DNA of 47,008 nt from an uncultured Saprospiraceae bacterium (GCA_937961455.1 CALGNN010000050.1:1-47008), one strand, 5' to 3'. Counted from the stretch's first letter, positions 1 to 11,434 are shown. A program made the numbers and translations. The notes: generated by a model from the letters alone, not told the origin.

Positions 1-861
1 CGGTATTAATACGGCATCAATGACATGTACCACACCATTATCAGTAACGATGTCTGCAACAGTCACCTGTGCATCATTGATAAACACATTACCATTGGTA
101 ATACTTACAGTGATATCTTTTCCATTGATTGTAGTGGCTACTTGACCATCTGAAAGATCAGTACTTCTTACATCAGCAGCTAATGCATGATATAATAATA
201 CATCCGTCAAAGCTCCTGTAGGATCTGCTAATAAATCATCAACGGTTCCTGCTGGTAAAGCTGCGAAAGCTGCATCAGTTGGAGCAAACAAAGTAAACGG
301 ACCATCACCACTTAGAGTAGTTTCTAATCCTGCTGCAAGTACAGCTGCTTCTAGCGTATTGTGATCTGGGCTGTTAACAACGATGTCCACTACAGTTATT
401 GTTGGAGGAATCAAAACGGCATTGATAACATGTACTACACCATTATCCGCAACGATGTCGGCAACAGTCACCTGCGCATCATTAATGAAGACATTTCCAT
501 TATCTATAGTTACGGTAATATCTTTTCCATTAATCGTAGTGGCTACTTGACCATCTGAAAGATCGGTACTTCTTACATCAGCTGCTAGAGCATGATATAA
601 TAATATGTCTGTCAAGGCTCCAGTAGGGTCTGCTAATAATGCATCTATTGTTCCGGCTGGAAGTGCAGCAAAAGCATCATCAGTTGGGGCAAAAATGGTA
701 AAGGGGCCATCACCACTTAAAGTGGTCTCAAGGCCAGCCGCTAAAACCGCTGCTTCTAATGTAGTGTGGTCAGGGCTATTGACGATAATGTCTACTACAG
801 TATTTTGCGCTTTTAAAAAAAGGGGGCATAATAGAAGGAGGGTAAAGATTAATTTTTTCAT
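1..861 (-). CDS. Secreted tandem fasciclin (FAS1) domain protein, C-terminus off the window
   Basis: The frame runs from an ATG at 861 to the window edge without a stop, so 287 codons are seen and the C-terminus is missing. A signal peptide (MKKLIFTLLLLCPLFLKAQ) is followed by two FAS1 units spaced 135 residues apart (405 bp). Each carries a FAPTDxAFAALPAG segment (near residues 57 and 192) and a YHALAADVRSTDLSDGQVA segment. The two copies are nearly identical in protein and very close in DNA. FAS1 domains are extracellular adhesion modules; the ligand here cannot be read. More FAS1 units may lie beyond the edge. The 216 bp upstream separates it from a divergent small gene; no convincing promoter box was found there. 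Confidence 0.88.
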   Translation of the reverse strand, partial: MKKLIFTLLLLCPLFLKAQNTVVDIIVNSPDHTTLEAAVLAAGLETTLSGDGPFTIFAPTDDAFAALPAGTIDALLADPTGALTDILLYHALAADVRSTDLSDGQVATTINGKDITVTIDNGNVFINDAQVTVADIVADNGVVHVINAVLIPPTITVVDIVVNSPDHNTLEAAVLAAGLETTLSGDGPFTLFAPTDAAFAALPAGTVDDLLADPTGALTDVLLYHALAADVRSTDLSDGQVATTINGKDITVSITNGNVFINDAQVTVADIVTDNGVVHVIDAVLIP

Positions 862-1077
862 GCGTTTATTTCTTTTGATTATGATTTCAATACCCTACAT
901 ATGCATCGATCTTGTAATAGTTGCCTGAAAAATTATTTTTATTTGATTTTTTTTAAAATGTATCAGATCTGGAGTTTTCAGCTTGAGACATTTCTAAAAA
1001 AATTACTAAATTAAGCGGGACATCAGCTAGAACTGATATTATAAAACTACGAAGACAGAGAACTAAAACTTTACCTA

Positions 1078-1476
1078 ATGGCTACACTATGCCCAATATG
1101 TAGTACCCAGCTAAGAGGAAGATCCGACAAGCTTTTTTGTACTACGAAATGCAAATCCATTTATCATTACCAACTTGCCAAAGAAGTAGTTACAGAGACG
1201 TCACGTATTGATCGCCTGCTGCACAAAAATTATAAGATTTTAAGAAAGCTAATCCCAAAAGAAATGAGTCAAACACGGGTATCAAAAAACTACTTGGATC
1301 AAAAAAATTTTCAATACCAATATCTAACGGGTTTCAAAAAGGTTCAGAAGAATAAGGTATTCCATTGTGTGTATGATATCGCTTGGAGAAAGATAGATGA
1401 TGATACGGTATTGCTGATAAGAACTAAGACAATGGACTTGCTTGCAATACTACTTCTTTTGTCTTATTCATTTTGA
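1078..1476 (+). CDS. Small zinc-ribbon protein of unknown function
   Basis: A 132-residue protein with an N-terminal treble C motif (C5, C8, C21, C25) in a context like C-P-x-C...GRSDKLFCTTKC. Similar short proteins with a GRxDKxFC zinc ribbon are common in Bacteroidota and have no assigned role. The middle is basic and probably helical. The last 18 residues or so end in a hydrophobic run (DLLAILLLLSYSF) encoded opposite the last codons of the MFS gene, with a 53-nt convergent overlap. That tail looks like a later extension rather than part of the family core. Function unknown; DNA or RNA binding is possible but not shown. Confidence 0.7.
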   Translation: MATLCPICSTQLRGRSDKLFCTTKCKSIYHYQLAKEVVTETSRIDRLLHKNYKILRKLIPKEMSQTRVSKNYLDQKNFQYQYLTGFKKVQKNKVFHCVYDIAWRKIDDDTVLLIRTKTMDLLAILLLLSYSF

Positions 1477-2734
1477 TGCTAAAAATGATGGCTAGGCCAA
1501 CTAAGAAAAATAAACCAAGTGCAAGAACGCTGTTTCGCATACCACCAGTTAATTGCTCAACAAGACCAAATGAAAAGGTTCCTAAGACGATGGAAGCTTT
1601 ATACAAGACATCATAAAAGCTGAAGTAGGAGGCAAGGTCCTTCTCCTTTTCTTCTATAAGCTTTGCATAGGTAGAACGACTAATGGCTTGTATACCACCC
1701 ATTACCAATCCTACTGCTGCAGCCACCATATAAAAATGTGATTTTTCGACTACGTAAAATGCAGCCGCACAAATGGAAAGCCAAATAAGTAACATGATGA
1801 TAATAGAGGTCTTGTTTCCCATGAGTTTGGATATTCTAGAAAATAGAAAAGCTCCAACGATTCCTACAATCTGTAATATCAAAATAATGAAAATCAATTC
1901 TTGCCCACCAAATTCTAATTCTTGTTCTGCAAAGATTGCTGCTAAATAAAGGATGGATTGGACGCCTGCACTGTAGAAGAAAAAAGACATTAAAAATCGC
2001 TTCACATACTTTTGCTTTTTCACTTTTTTCCAAACAGTGAAGAGTTCGGAATAACCCTTTTTGATAACATTGCCTGTTGATTTAATAATTACATCAGCGG
2101 GCAAACGCTTGAAGGGAATTTGTGCAAAACCTAACCACCACAAACCGACCATGAAAAAAGCAATTCTATATGGTAGTTGGACATTCTCAATCCCAAACCA
2201 TTCAGGCTTTAGTATGACCACTAAGTTTATTAAGAGTAAAATTACAGAACCGATATATCCAAAGGCAAAGCCTTTCGCACTTACTTTATCGTATTGATCT
2301 TCTGAAGCTATCTGCGGCAAGTAGGAATCATAAAAAACCAAACCTCCTGAAAATCCAATATTGGCTAGCATAAAACAGATCGTTCCTAAAAATAACTGGT
2401 CCATCCCCTTAAACCAGAATAAGATCATACAAGAGACTGCGCCCAAGCCAGTAAAAAATTTTAAAAACTTTTTTCTAGTTCCTCTGTAGTCAGCAATGCC
2501 AGATAAGATTGGAGATAAAATAGTAATGATTAAATAGGAGATAGAGATGGCAAAGGAATACCAAGTTCCTCTTTCAATGACTTGTCCAAAATAGGTAAAT
2601 TGATCATCCGTCACTGAGGAAAAGTAGGCGGGAAATATAGCAGCACTTATAATGAGCGCATAGGAAGAATTGGCCCAATCAAAAAAGGCCCATCCATTGA
2701 TAATTTTTTTATCATTTAATTTATGCAAACTCAT
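1424..2734 (-). CDS. MFS transporter, UMF1/Atg22-like family
   Basis: A 436-residue polytopic inner-membrane protein with about 12 hydrophobic segments. The N-terminus carries GWAFFDWANSSYALII, the signature start of the UMF1 (Atg22-like) branch of the major facilitator superfamily, and a MGGIQAISRSTYAKLI segment lies in the second half, also typical of this branch. Related vacuolar proteins in fungi export amino acids; the substrate of bacterial members is not known and cannot be inferred here. It stands alone, convergent with the zinc-ribbon gene (53-nt overlap) and divergent from rimK with a 100-bp shared upstream region. Confidence 0.85.
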   Translation of the reverse strand: MSLHKLNDKKIINGWAFFDWANSSYALIISAAIFPAYFSSVTDDQFTYFGQVIERGTWYSFAISISYLIITILSPILSGIADYRGTRKKFLKFFTGLGAVSCMILFWFKGMDQLFLGTICFMLANIGFSGGLVFYDSYLPQIASEDQYDKVSAKGFAFGYIGSVILLLINLVVILKPEWFGIENVQLPYRIAFFMVGLWWLGFAQIPFKRLPADVIIKSTGNVIKKGYSELFTVWKKVKKQKYVKRFLMSFFFYSAGVQSILYLAAIFAEQELEFGGQELIFIILILQIVGIVGAFLFSRISKLMGNKTSIIIMLLIWLSICAAAFYVVEKSHFYMVAAAVGLVMGGIQAISRSTYAKLIEEKEKDLASYFSFYDVLYKASIVLGTFSFGLVEQLTGGMRNSVLALGLFFLVGLAIIFSIKMNKTKEVVLQASPLS

Positions 2735-2834
2735 TTAAAGGGAACTATGAGGGTAAGATAGGTATTATTTAATTTGTATCTTGATTTTATCAAAATCACA
2801 GTTTTAAAATAAGTAAATAAGAAGGTATTAAAAG

Positions 2835-3710
2835 ATGAACATAGTCATTCTTTCTAGAAATCCTGCACTGTACTCAACGCAAAGTTTGATATACGCCGCA
2901 AGGAAAAGAGGGCATTTTGTGCGGGTAATAGATCATATGAAATGTGATTTAGTCATGGAAGCATCAAATCTGGCCATCAATTATGAAGGTGAGCGTATCA
3001 GAGACGTGGATGCGATTATTCCAAGAATTGGTTCATCAGCGACTTCATATGGAGCAGCTGTCATTAGGCAATTTGAATTATTGGGCGTGTATACAGCGAC
3101 CAGTACTGAAGCACTTCTTCGATCAAGAGATAAACGAAGTGCGATGCAATACCTAGCAGCTCAAAATATTCCCATTCCAAAATCTGTGATTACGAATGAT
3201 ATCTTTTCTGTGAAAAAAGTAGTAGAAGAGTTTAATTCCATTCCATTGATTGTAAAATTATTGGATAGCACGCAGGGTTTAGGTGTCATCTTAGCTGAAA
3301 CTAAAGCAAGTGCAGAGTCCATTCTTGAGGCCTTTATCAAGTTGAAGCAAAAAGTGATTTTGCAAGAATACATTGCTGAATCCAAAGGTGCGGATGTAAG
3401 AGTCTTTGTAGTGGATAATAAGGTCGTCGCGAAAATGGTACGACAAGCTCAACCAGGCGAATTCAGATCCAACTTGCATAGAGGTGCGAGTGCCATGGTA
3501 GCTAAATTGTCACCTGAAGAGGAACACATCGCTTTGGCTGCATCTAAAGAGCTGGGTTTGAAAGTGGCTGGGGTAGATTTGCTAAGGTCAAAGAGAGGTC
3601 CGCTCATTTTAGAAGTTAATGCGTCACCAGGGCTTGAAGGCATTGAAGGAACAACAGGTATAGATATTGCAGGTAAAATAATAGAAATGATTCAGCGCAA
3701 TGCTGGATGA
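2835..3710 (+). CDS. rimK: RimK-type ATP-grasp glutamate ligase
   Basis: A 291-residue protein close in length to E. coli RimK (300), which adds glutamates to the C-terminus of ribosomal protein S6. The N-terminus MNIVILSRNPALYST and the ATP-grasp core are clear: LLDSTQGLGVILAE, a nucleotide-binding QEYI, SKGADVRVFVV, the GEFRSNLHRGA segment and the metal-binding LEVNASPGLEGIE near the end. It is followed after 11 bases by a zinc-dependent deacylase-like gene, an arrangement seen repeatedly for rimK-like genes. The substrate may be S6 or another protein or peptide; the S6 assignment rests on family only. Confidence 0.9.
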   Translation: MNIVILSRNPALYSTQSLIYAARKRGHFVRVIDHMKCDLVMEASNLAINYEGERIRDVDAIIPRIGSSATSYGAAVIRQFELLGVYTATSTEALLRSRDKRSAMQYLAAQNIPIPKSVITNDIFSVKKVVEEFNSIPLIVKLLDSTQGLGVILAETKASAESILEAFIKLKQKVILQEYIAESKGADVRVFVVDNKVVAKMVRQAQPGEFRSNLHRGASAMVAKLSPEEEHIALAASKELGLKVAGVDLLRSKRGPLILEVNASPGLEGIEGTTGIDIAGKIIEMIQRNAG

Positions 3711-3721
3711 AAGAAGAATAG

Positions 3722-4681
3722 GTGAAAGAGATCATTATAAATAAGCATCGGATAGAGCCGGGAGAAAATGCGAGTATTGCTATAAATGTAGGAAGACTTC
3801 CTTCAGATACTAAAATAAATATAGAGGCTCATATCTTTCGTTCCGAAAATCCAGGACCTACTGTCCTAATCCTCGGAGGCGTTCATGGTGACGAAATCAA
3901 TGGAATTGAGATCGTCAGAAGGAGCCTAGAAGGGAATACCTTTTATAATCTTCTCAAAGGAGACATCATAGCTATCCCGCTGCTGAATGTATATGGTTTT
4001 ATAAATTTTAGTAGGGAAGTACCTGATGGTAAGGATGTCAATAGAAGCTTTCCGGGGAGTACAACAGGCTCGCTCGCTTCTAGAGTTGCAAGAAGTCTTA
4101 CAAAGAAAATATTACCCTACGCAGATATTGGAATGGATTTCCATACTGGAGGGGCAACCAGATATAATTATCCTCAAATTCGATACACTAGAACGGATAA
4201 AGAAAGTGAAGCCTTAGGCAAAGTATTTGGAGCACCTTTTATTCTACAAAAACCCCTGATCACAAAGTCCTTGCGTAAAACTGCCCGAATACAAAAAATT
4301 CCTATGCTCGTTTTCGAAGGTGGAGAAGCCTTAAGATTCGATGGTTATTCCATAGATGTTGGCTTGAAGGGTATGCATAGAGTGCTGCAGCACTTAGGTA
4401 TGTTGGAAGGTGAACCAGCTCCGAAAAAACCTTCCGTTTTAATTAAAAAGACCCTTTGGCTGAGAGCACCATACTCCGGGCTTTTTACTTGGAGCCGATC
4501 CTCAGGAGCTAAAATTAGAAAAGGAGAACGATTGGGGACAATCAATGATTTAGCCGGTCTGAAGTCTATAGCTGTTGTATCCAATCGAGATGGTTACATA
4601 GTAGGGCATAACAATACACCGGTGGTGAATCAAGGAGATGCCCTATTTCATATTGGATACGAATATGAAGAGGGGATATAA
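3722..4681 (+). CDS. AstE/AspA-type zinc deacylase (M14-like)
   Basis: A 319-residue protein of the succinylglutamate desuccinylase/aspartoacylase family. It reads from a GTG start 11 bases after rimK; no ATG gives an equally complete N-terminus. Zinc ligands are visible as H55 and E58 in GGVHGDEING and H141 in DFHTGG; the substrate-binding DVNRSFPG lies near residue 105. The C-terminal part (from about residue 240) is a beta-rich lipoyl-like subdomain typical of this family (LWLRAPYSGLF, GYIVGHNN). Family members cleave N-acyl amino acids. Next to rimK it could trim glutamate tails or act on a related gamma- or N-glutamyl product; this is inference. Confidence 0.85.
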   Translation: MKEIIINKHRIEPGENASIAINVGRLPSDTKINIEAHIFRSENPGPTVLILGGVHGDEINGIEIVRRSLEGNTFYNLLKGDIIAIPLLNVYGFINFSREVPDGKDVNRSFPGSTTGSLASRVARSLTKKILPYADIGMDFHTGGATRYNYPQIRYTRTDKESEALGKVFGAPFILQKPLITKSLRKTARIQKIPMLVFEGGEALRFDGYSIDVGLKGMHRVLQHLGMLEGEPAPKKPSVLIKKTLWLRAPYSGLFTWSRSSGAKIRKGERLGTINDLAGLKSIAVVSNRDGYIVGHNNTPVVNQGDALFHIGYEYEEGI

Positions 4682-4761
4682 TCTTCCACATTGTAAGAAT
4701 TAAGATTCAAATAAAAGTCAGACAAGTTTAAATTGAGTATCAATTTCTTATTTTTGATGCC

Positions 4762-6771
<2,010 letters not shown>

Positions 6772-6917
6772 GCGTGTTCTTAAAGCCTAAAAGTATAAAA
6801 CGTATATGAATAATTATAATATTTTGCCTTTTAAACGATTTTATTTTGGCAAATAGTAAAAATACCTTCTAATGGAATATGAATTATTTTGAAGATTAGA
6901 CTTAGAGTTAATTTTTT

Positions 6918-6942
6918 CAAATCTACTCATCATGATGATGAG
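6918..6942 (-). promoter_or_regulatory. Candidate purA promoter -7 box abutting a 17-bp palindrome
   Basis: On the minus strand TAGATTTG (6918-6925) matches the Bacteroidota -7 consensus TAnnTTTG. Immediately upstream of it lies a perfect palindrome, CTCATCATGATGATGAG (6926-6942), where a spacer-bound repressor would sit. No clear TTG -33 element was found, so this is a candidate only. The leader to purA would be about 190 nt and include the 6742-6771 repeat. Confidence 0.35.
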
Positions 6943-6966
6943 GCTTAATTATACTTGCCTGGCTGA

Positions 6967-7425
6967 TCAGGCACAAGAGTCTTTACATTTTCCGTAAAGA
7001 TTGAGGGAATGGTGGAGTACTTCAAACTCCAAGATCTCTCCCATGGTATCTTTGATTTGTTGGATTCTTGGATCACAGAATTCTAAAACTTTTCCGCATT
7101 CAATACAAATCAAATGATCATGCTGTTTGAAACCATAGGACTTTTCATATTGGGTGAGGTTTTTACCAAACTGATGTTTAATAACTAAATCACAATTGGT
7201 TAGTAGATCGAGGGTATTATAAACTGTGGCTCTACTAACCCTATAATTTTGGTTTTTCATATGGATGTAAAGTGCCTCCGCATCGAAATGATCATCCCTC
7301 CTATAAATTTCTTCCAATATTGCATAGCGCTCAGGCGTCTTCCGATATTTGAATTTTTCCAAATAAGCGGAGAATATTCCTTTCACCTCATTGATAACTT
7401 CTTCTCTGTTTTTATTAATGATCAT
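6967..7425 (-). CDS. fur: Fur-family metal- or peroxide-responsive repressor
   Basis: A 152-residue DNA-binding regulator. The winged helix is in the first 85 residues ([35 protein letters not shown] recognition helix). The metal-binding half contains [16 protein letters not shown], with a structural CxxC, and ends in GKCKDSCA, giving the second CxxxC of the structural zinc site. Histidines HH in EVLHHSL are consistent with a regulatory metal site. Family members include Fur, Zur and PerR; the sequence does not decide which. The gene begins 2 bases after the relA/spoT stop, so the two are almost certainly cotranscribed. Confidence 0.9.
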   Translation of the reverse strand: MIINKNREEVINEVKGIFSAYLEKFKYRKTPERYAILEEIYRRDDHFDAEALYIHMKNQNYRVSRATVYNTLDLLTNCDLVIKHQFGKNLTQYEKSYGFKQHDHLICIECGKVLEFCDPRIQQIKDTMGEILEFEVLHHSLNLYGKCKDSCA

Positions 7426-7427
7426 AG

Positions 7428-9659
7428 TTAGGATTTTCTTCCATCCGATCTAACAACACTTGAAATGTTATCAAGTTTTTTTAGCGACATTATAATTTTG
7501 TTAAGCTGATCTTTATTTGATACCACTAAACTCACTTTCCCTTCAAAATAGCCTTCTTTTCCAGAGATTGAAAATGAACGAATATTAATTCCTAGGGTGG
7601 AAGAAATCGTAGTAGTGATTCTTTCAATCACACCTGGTCCGTCATCTACTCCAGTAATGGTTAGCTCTGCTACAAAACTTGAATTTGCCGCTGCAACCCA
7701 TTCAGCCTTCATTGTTCTGTACCCATAATTGGCAATTAAATGGGTGGCATTAGAGCAATTGGTTCTGTGGATTTTTAAACCGCTTGCTGCCGCCAAATAT
7801 GCAAAGATTTTATCTCCGGGCAAGGGATTACAACACATAGCATAGGAGTAGTTATATTGTTCAGCTGGTTCTCCGTTGACTAAGATCTTGGTTAATGCAG
7901 ATCTATTAATCTTCTGGACTGGAATGGTGTCTTCATCAGCAATAATCACCTCTGGTTTTTCTTCTTCCTTAAGGACCAATTTGTGATTTTCAACATTGAA
8001 TTTCTTCAATTCTGCAAAGCTCAGCGTTTCCATAGCGAAACCAAAAAACAAGTCTGCTTTAGAATTTAGCTTAAAGTGTTTGATGAGGACTTCAACACCA
8101 TCATCAAAATCCACTTTCATATTTTTAAATTTACGAATCAATCCCTCTCTTCCTAGTTCTCCTTGCTTGCGACGCTCCTCTTTCATAGAAGATCGAATCT
8201 TCGAACGCGCCTTACCAGTTACCACCATTTTCAGCCAATCTTCTTTTGGCTTCTGATTTTTATTGGTAATTACTTCAAGCCGATCCCCATTTTTAAGTTT
8301 GTATCCCATAGGAACAAGCTTATTATTAACCTTGATCGACGTGGCGTGATATCCTACATCTGTATGAATGAAAAAAGCAAAATCTAATGCAGTCGCGCCA
8401 TGAGGTAATACTCTCATATCTCCATTCGGCGTGTAGACAAATACTTCCTTGCTAAATAGATTGGTTTTAAAATCAGAAATGAATTCCAAGGAATTGGCTT
8501 CTCCATTGGCATCTAATAATTCACGCACATTATCTAACCAAGAATCATATAAGTTAGGCTTACCATCTTGTACATCTTTATACTTCCAGTGCGCAGCAAA
8601 ACCTCTTTCTGCAATGTCATGCATTCTTTCCGTTCGTATTTGTACTTCTACAAATTTTCCTTTTGGTCCCACGACTGTAGTATGCAAAGATTCATAACCA
8701 TTTGACTTTGGAGTAGTCACCCAATCTTTTAATCTTTCGGGAATGGGTTTGTATACATCTGTGACTACTGAGTATACTTCCCAGCAGCTTTTTTTCTCTT
8801 TTTCTAAAGGCACATCCAAGATCACTCTAATGGCAAAGAGATCATAAATCTGTTCAATGGGTACCTTCTTCTTTTTTATTTTCCCCCAGATTGATGAGAC
8901 AGCCTTGGGTCTCCCTAATATTCGAAAAGGAATCTTCTCTGCATCAAGCCCTTTCTTTAAGGGTCGAATAAAAGCATTTACATATTTCTCTCTTTCCTTT
9001 TTGCTAGAATCCAGGTTTTCAAGAATCTTCTTATAGATATCTGGTTCAGTGATTTTTAAACAGATGTCTTCAAATTCTGTTTTCAAATTATACAAACCTA
9101 AACGGTGCGCTAGGGGAGCGTAGATGAATGAGGTTTCAGAAGCAATCCTCAACTTTTTATGAACAGGCATGACACCTATTGTCCGAAGATTGTGAAGACG
9201 GTCAGCCATCTTGATGAGTACCACTCTTACATCCTCTACTAGGGTAGAAATAACTTTTTTGAAATTTTCTGCTTGAGGGCTTTCGACATTATATAAACCA
9301 TCCAATTTAGTTAGTCCATCCACAATCCGAGCGATTTTTGGACCAAACATTTCAAAGATTTCTTCCATGGTGACATCCGTGTCCTCCACGACATCATGTA
9401 ATATAGCCCCAATCACAGCAGTTGGCCCCAAGCCAATTTCTGTTACACAAATTCTTGCTACTTCTAAGGGATGTGTAACATAGGGTTCGCCAGATTTTCT
9501 TCTTTGGTCTCCATGGGCTGAGACAGCAAGGTTGTAGGCTTTTTTAATGTTTTCTTGATCCTCTTGATCTAGTTCCGACTTGATAGAGCGCATGAGTCTA
9601 GCATAAGCTGCTTTGATCAACTTCTTATCTTCTGCTGTAATGGCCGCTAATGTTGGCAT
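7428..9659 (-). CDS. relA/spoT: Bifunctional (p)ppGpp synthetase/hydrolase, RelA/SpoT family
   Basis: A full-length 743-residue Rel. The hydrolase HD domain shows [20 protein letters not shown] and the key [11 protein letters not shown], so hydrolysis looks intact. The synthetase domain shows [26 protein letters not shown], and [18 protein letters not shown], with the EVQIRT and [12 protein letters not shown] motifs. A TGS domain follows ([25 protein letters not shown]), then a zinc-finger-like [13 protein letters not shown] segment and an ACT domain at the C-terminus. It makes and destroys the stringent-response alarmone. An AGGAG run lies 5 bases before the ATG, unusual for this window, where clear Shine-Dalgarno sites are rare. 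It leads the relA-fur pair. Confidence 0.96.
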   Translation of the reverse strand: MPTLAAITAEDKKLIKAAYARLMRSIKSELDQEDQENIKKAYNLAVSAHGDQRRKSGEPYVTHPLEVARICVTEIGLGPTAVIGAILHDVVEDTDVTMEEIFEMFGPKIARIVDGLTKLDGLYNVESPQAENFKKVISTLVEDVRVVLIKMADRLHNLRTIGVMPVHKKLRIASETSFIYAPLAHRLGLYNLKTEFEDICLKITEPDIYKKILENLDSSKKEREKYVNAFIRPLKKGLDAEKIPFRILGRPKAVSSIWGKIKKKKVPIEQIYDLFAIRVILDVPLEKEKKSCWEVYSVVTDVYKPIPERLKDWVTTPKSNGYESLHTTVVGPKGKFVEVQIRTERMHDIAERGFAAHWKYKDVQDGKPNLYDSWLDNVRELLDANGEANSLEFISDFKTNLFSKEVFVYTPNGDMRVLPHGATALDFAFFIHTDVGYHATSIKVNNKLVPMGYKLKNGDRLEVITNKNQKPKEDWLKMVVTGKARSKIRSSMKEERRKQGELGREGLIRKFKNMKVDFDDGVEVLIKHFKLNSKADLFFGFAMETLSFAELKKFNVENHKLVLKEEEKPEVIIADEDTIPVQKINRSALTKILVNGEPAEQYNYSYAMCCNPLPGDKIFAYLAAASGLKIHRTNCSNATHLIANYGYRTMKAEWVAAANSSFVAELTITGVDDGPGVIERITTTISSTLGINIRSFSISGKEGYFEGKVSLVVSNKDQLNKIIMSLKKLDNISSVVRSDGRKS

Positions 9660-9874
9660 GATCTCCTAATTAAATCAAGTGGGATTATTCCCCATTTGGT
9701 TTTTAAGTTAATATAAAGCGCACTTGAATATTCCTTCAAATATTGTGATATGCTTGAAGTTCTATCGGGCTGATTGTGTTAAATAAACGATATTAAGCTT
9801 TTAAAGGTTTTATAACAAGTAAAATATAAGTTTTTAGCTTCTAAAATTATTTTTCACTGGGTATTAAATAGCCC

Positions 9875-9903
9875 TTGTAAAAACGAAAAAGATTATATAT
9901 TTG
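9875..9903 (+). promoter_or_regulatory. Bacteroidota promoter for tRNA-Leu
   Basis: TTG at 9875-9877 and TATATTTG at 9896-9903, spaced 18 bases, match the -33 TTG and -7 TAnnTTTG elements of the phylum's primary sigma factor. Transcription would start near 9909, about 25 bases before the tRNA. It may also serve tig, which has no other clear promoter. Confidence 0.7.
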
Positions 9904-9933
9904 TGGACTTTTTTGCCAAAATGGTAATTTGTA

Positions 9934-10015
9934 GCGGGTGTGGTGGAATTGGTAGACACGCTAGACTTAGGATCTAGTGCCGAAAGGTGTGGGGGTTCGA
10001 GTCCCTTCACCCGCA
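9934..10015 (+). tRNA. tRNA-Leu (anticodon UAG)
   Basis: An 82-nt cloverleaf. Acceptor arms GCGGGTG (9934-9940) and CACCCGC (10008-10014) pair fully, with discriminator A at 10015. The anticodon stem CTAGA/TCTAG encloses the loop CTTAGGA, giving anticodon TAG, which reads CUA and, with modification, other CUN codons. A long variable arm (TGCCGAAAGGTGT) is typical of class II tRNA-Leu. The T-loop is TTCGAGT; two T-stem pairs are G-U. The 3' CCA is not encoded. Confidence 0.97.
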
Positions 10016-10048
10016 CATTTTTTTTCAAATCGAGCAAGGTATATTTAT

Positions 10049-11413
10049 ATGAGTGTGGTCAAAGAGCAAATAGATGACTTAAATGCAAAAGTTGTAATAA
10101 CAATTGCTCAAGAAGATTACAAAGGCTCGTTTGAAGAAGAGCTAAAAAAATATCGCCAGAAAGCCCAAATCAAAGGTTTTCGCAAGGGTAAAACTCCAAC
10201 AAGTTTCATTAAGAAAGTATACGGTAAGCAAGTACTCTCTGAAGTTGTAATGAATAAACTTCAAGAAGAACTCAATAAATTTTTGACGGACTCTGAGCTT
10301 AAAGTATTGGGGCAGCCTATGATGGATCCTGATCAAAAAGTTTACGAATATGAGCCTAATGAATTGGAGGACTATGCATTTAATTTTACCATTGGCTTAG
10401 TACCTGAATTTGAATTGGTTGATATTGCGGATTCTGATAGTTTTGACTTCCATAAAATTAAGGTTGAATCCAAGCTCATTGATGATGAAATTGCAAATGC
10501 TCAAAAGCGTTTTGGTGAGATGACGCATCCTACTGAGGGGCCAGTTGATGAAGATGTTTTGGCATTCAAAGTGGCAGAATTAGAAGGAGATCAGGTAAAG
10601 GAAGATGGAATTAATGCTTCTTTTTCAATGCTATTTAATAAAATAAAGCCTGCAGCTCAGGATGTGATCAAGAAATTGAAGACCGGTGATGAATTCAATT
10701 ATGATCTTTATGACTTAGCAGAGGAGAATGATGAGGCTTATGTGAATAAGTACTTCTTAGGATTGGAAGATGGTCAAGAGCCTGGTGGTAATACTTATAA
10801 AATTACGATAGATCAATTGAGAAGGGTAGTTCCTGCAGCAATTGACGAGCCATTATTTGCCAAAATGTTTGGTCCTGATACAGAAATTAAAACTGAAGAA
10901 GAGGCCCGAACAAAGATGGAAGAAGAGATTGGTAAATATTATGAGTCCCAGTCAGATATTTTACTTTTTAAAGATGTAAGAATAAAACTATTGGCTGATA
11001 ATAACTTTGACCTGCCAGATGAATTTCTTAAGAGTTGGTTGAAAACGCAGAAAGAAAGGTCAGAACAAGATAACTCAGAAGAAGGCTATAAAAAATTCCA
11101 AGAGGGCTTAAGATGGTCTTTGATTCAAGATAAGGTATCCAAAAAATTAGAGATTAAAGTTGAGCAAGAAGAGATTGTCAATCGAATGCGTACAACCATT
11201 ATGTCATATTTTGGTAATCAGCCAGTCGATCCCCAAATGATTCAGGCAACCTTAGAAAGAATGATGCAAAATCAAGATGAGGTAAACAGAATGTATGAGC
11301 AGATTATGTCAGAAAAGGTTTTTGCTTCGTTAAAAGAAAAATTATCCCTAAATATCAAAGAAATAAGTCTAGATGATTTTAAGGCTTTGGTAGAAGAAGA
11401 ATCAAAAGATTGA
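10049..11413 (+). CDS. tig: Trigger factor
   Basis: A 454-residue ribosome-associated chaperone. The start is set at the ATG at 10049. An in-frame ATG at 9977 would put the first codons inside tRNA-Leu and add 24 residues not seen in the family. The N-terminal ribosome-binding domain has the signature KGFRKGKTP; the PPIase-like middle (about residues 140-230) is poorly conserved, as is usual in this phylum; the C-terminal chaperone domain is rich in Lys/Glu helices and ends in LVEEESKD. It binds nascent chains at the ribosome exit. It is followed by clpP and clpX, the common order tig-clpP-clpX. Confidence 0.93.
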   Translation: MSVVKEQIDDLNAKVVITIAQEDYKGSFEEELKKYRQKAQIKGFRKGKTPTSFIKKVYGKQVLSEVVMNKLQEELNKFLTDSELKVLGQPMMDPDQKVYEYEPNELEDYAFNFTIGLVPEFELVDIADSDSFDFHKIKVESKLIDDEIANAQKRFGEMTHPTEGPVDEDVLAFKVAELEGDQVKEDGINASFSMLFNKIKPAAQDVIKKLKTGDEFNYDLYDLAEENDEAYVNKYFLGLEDGQEPGGNTYKITIDQLRRVVPAAIDEPLFAKMFGPDTEIKTEEEARTKMEEEIGKYYESQSDILLFKDVRIKLLADNNFDLPDEFLKSWLKTQKERSEQDNSEEGYKKFQEGLRWSLIQDKVSKKLEIKVEQEEIVNRMRTTIMSYFGNQPVDPQMIQATLERMMQNQDEVNRMYEQIMSEKVFASLKEKLSLNIKEISLDDFKALVEEESKD

Positions 11414-11434
11414 ACAATTTAAGCCTAAAATTGT
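11414..11434. repeat. Short inverted repeat after tig
   Basis: Arms ACAATTT (11414-11420) and AAATTGT (11428-11434) flank a 7-base spacer right after the tig stop. It is AT-rich and lacks a T-run, so it is at most a weak hairpin between tig and clpP. Confidence 0.3.

Noticed and set aside
9977-10048. 24-codon N-terminal extension of trigger factor
   Set aside because: It lies partly inside tRNA-Leu and gives residues with no family character; the ATG at 10049 fits.
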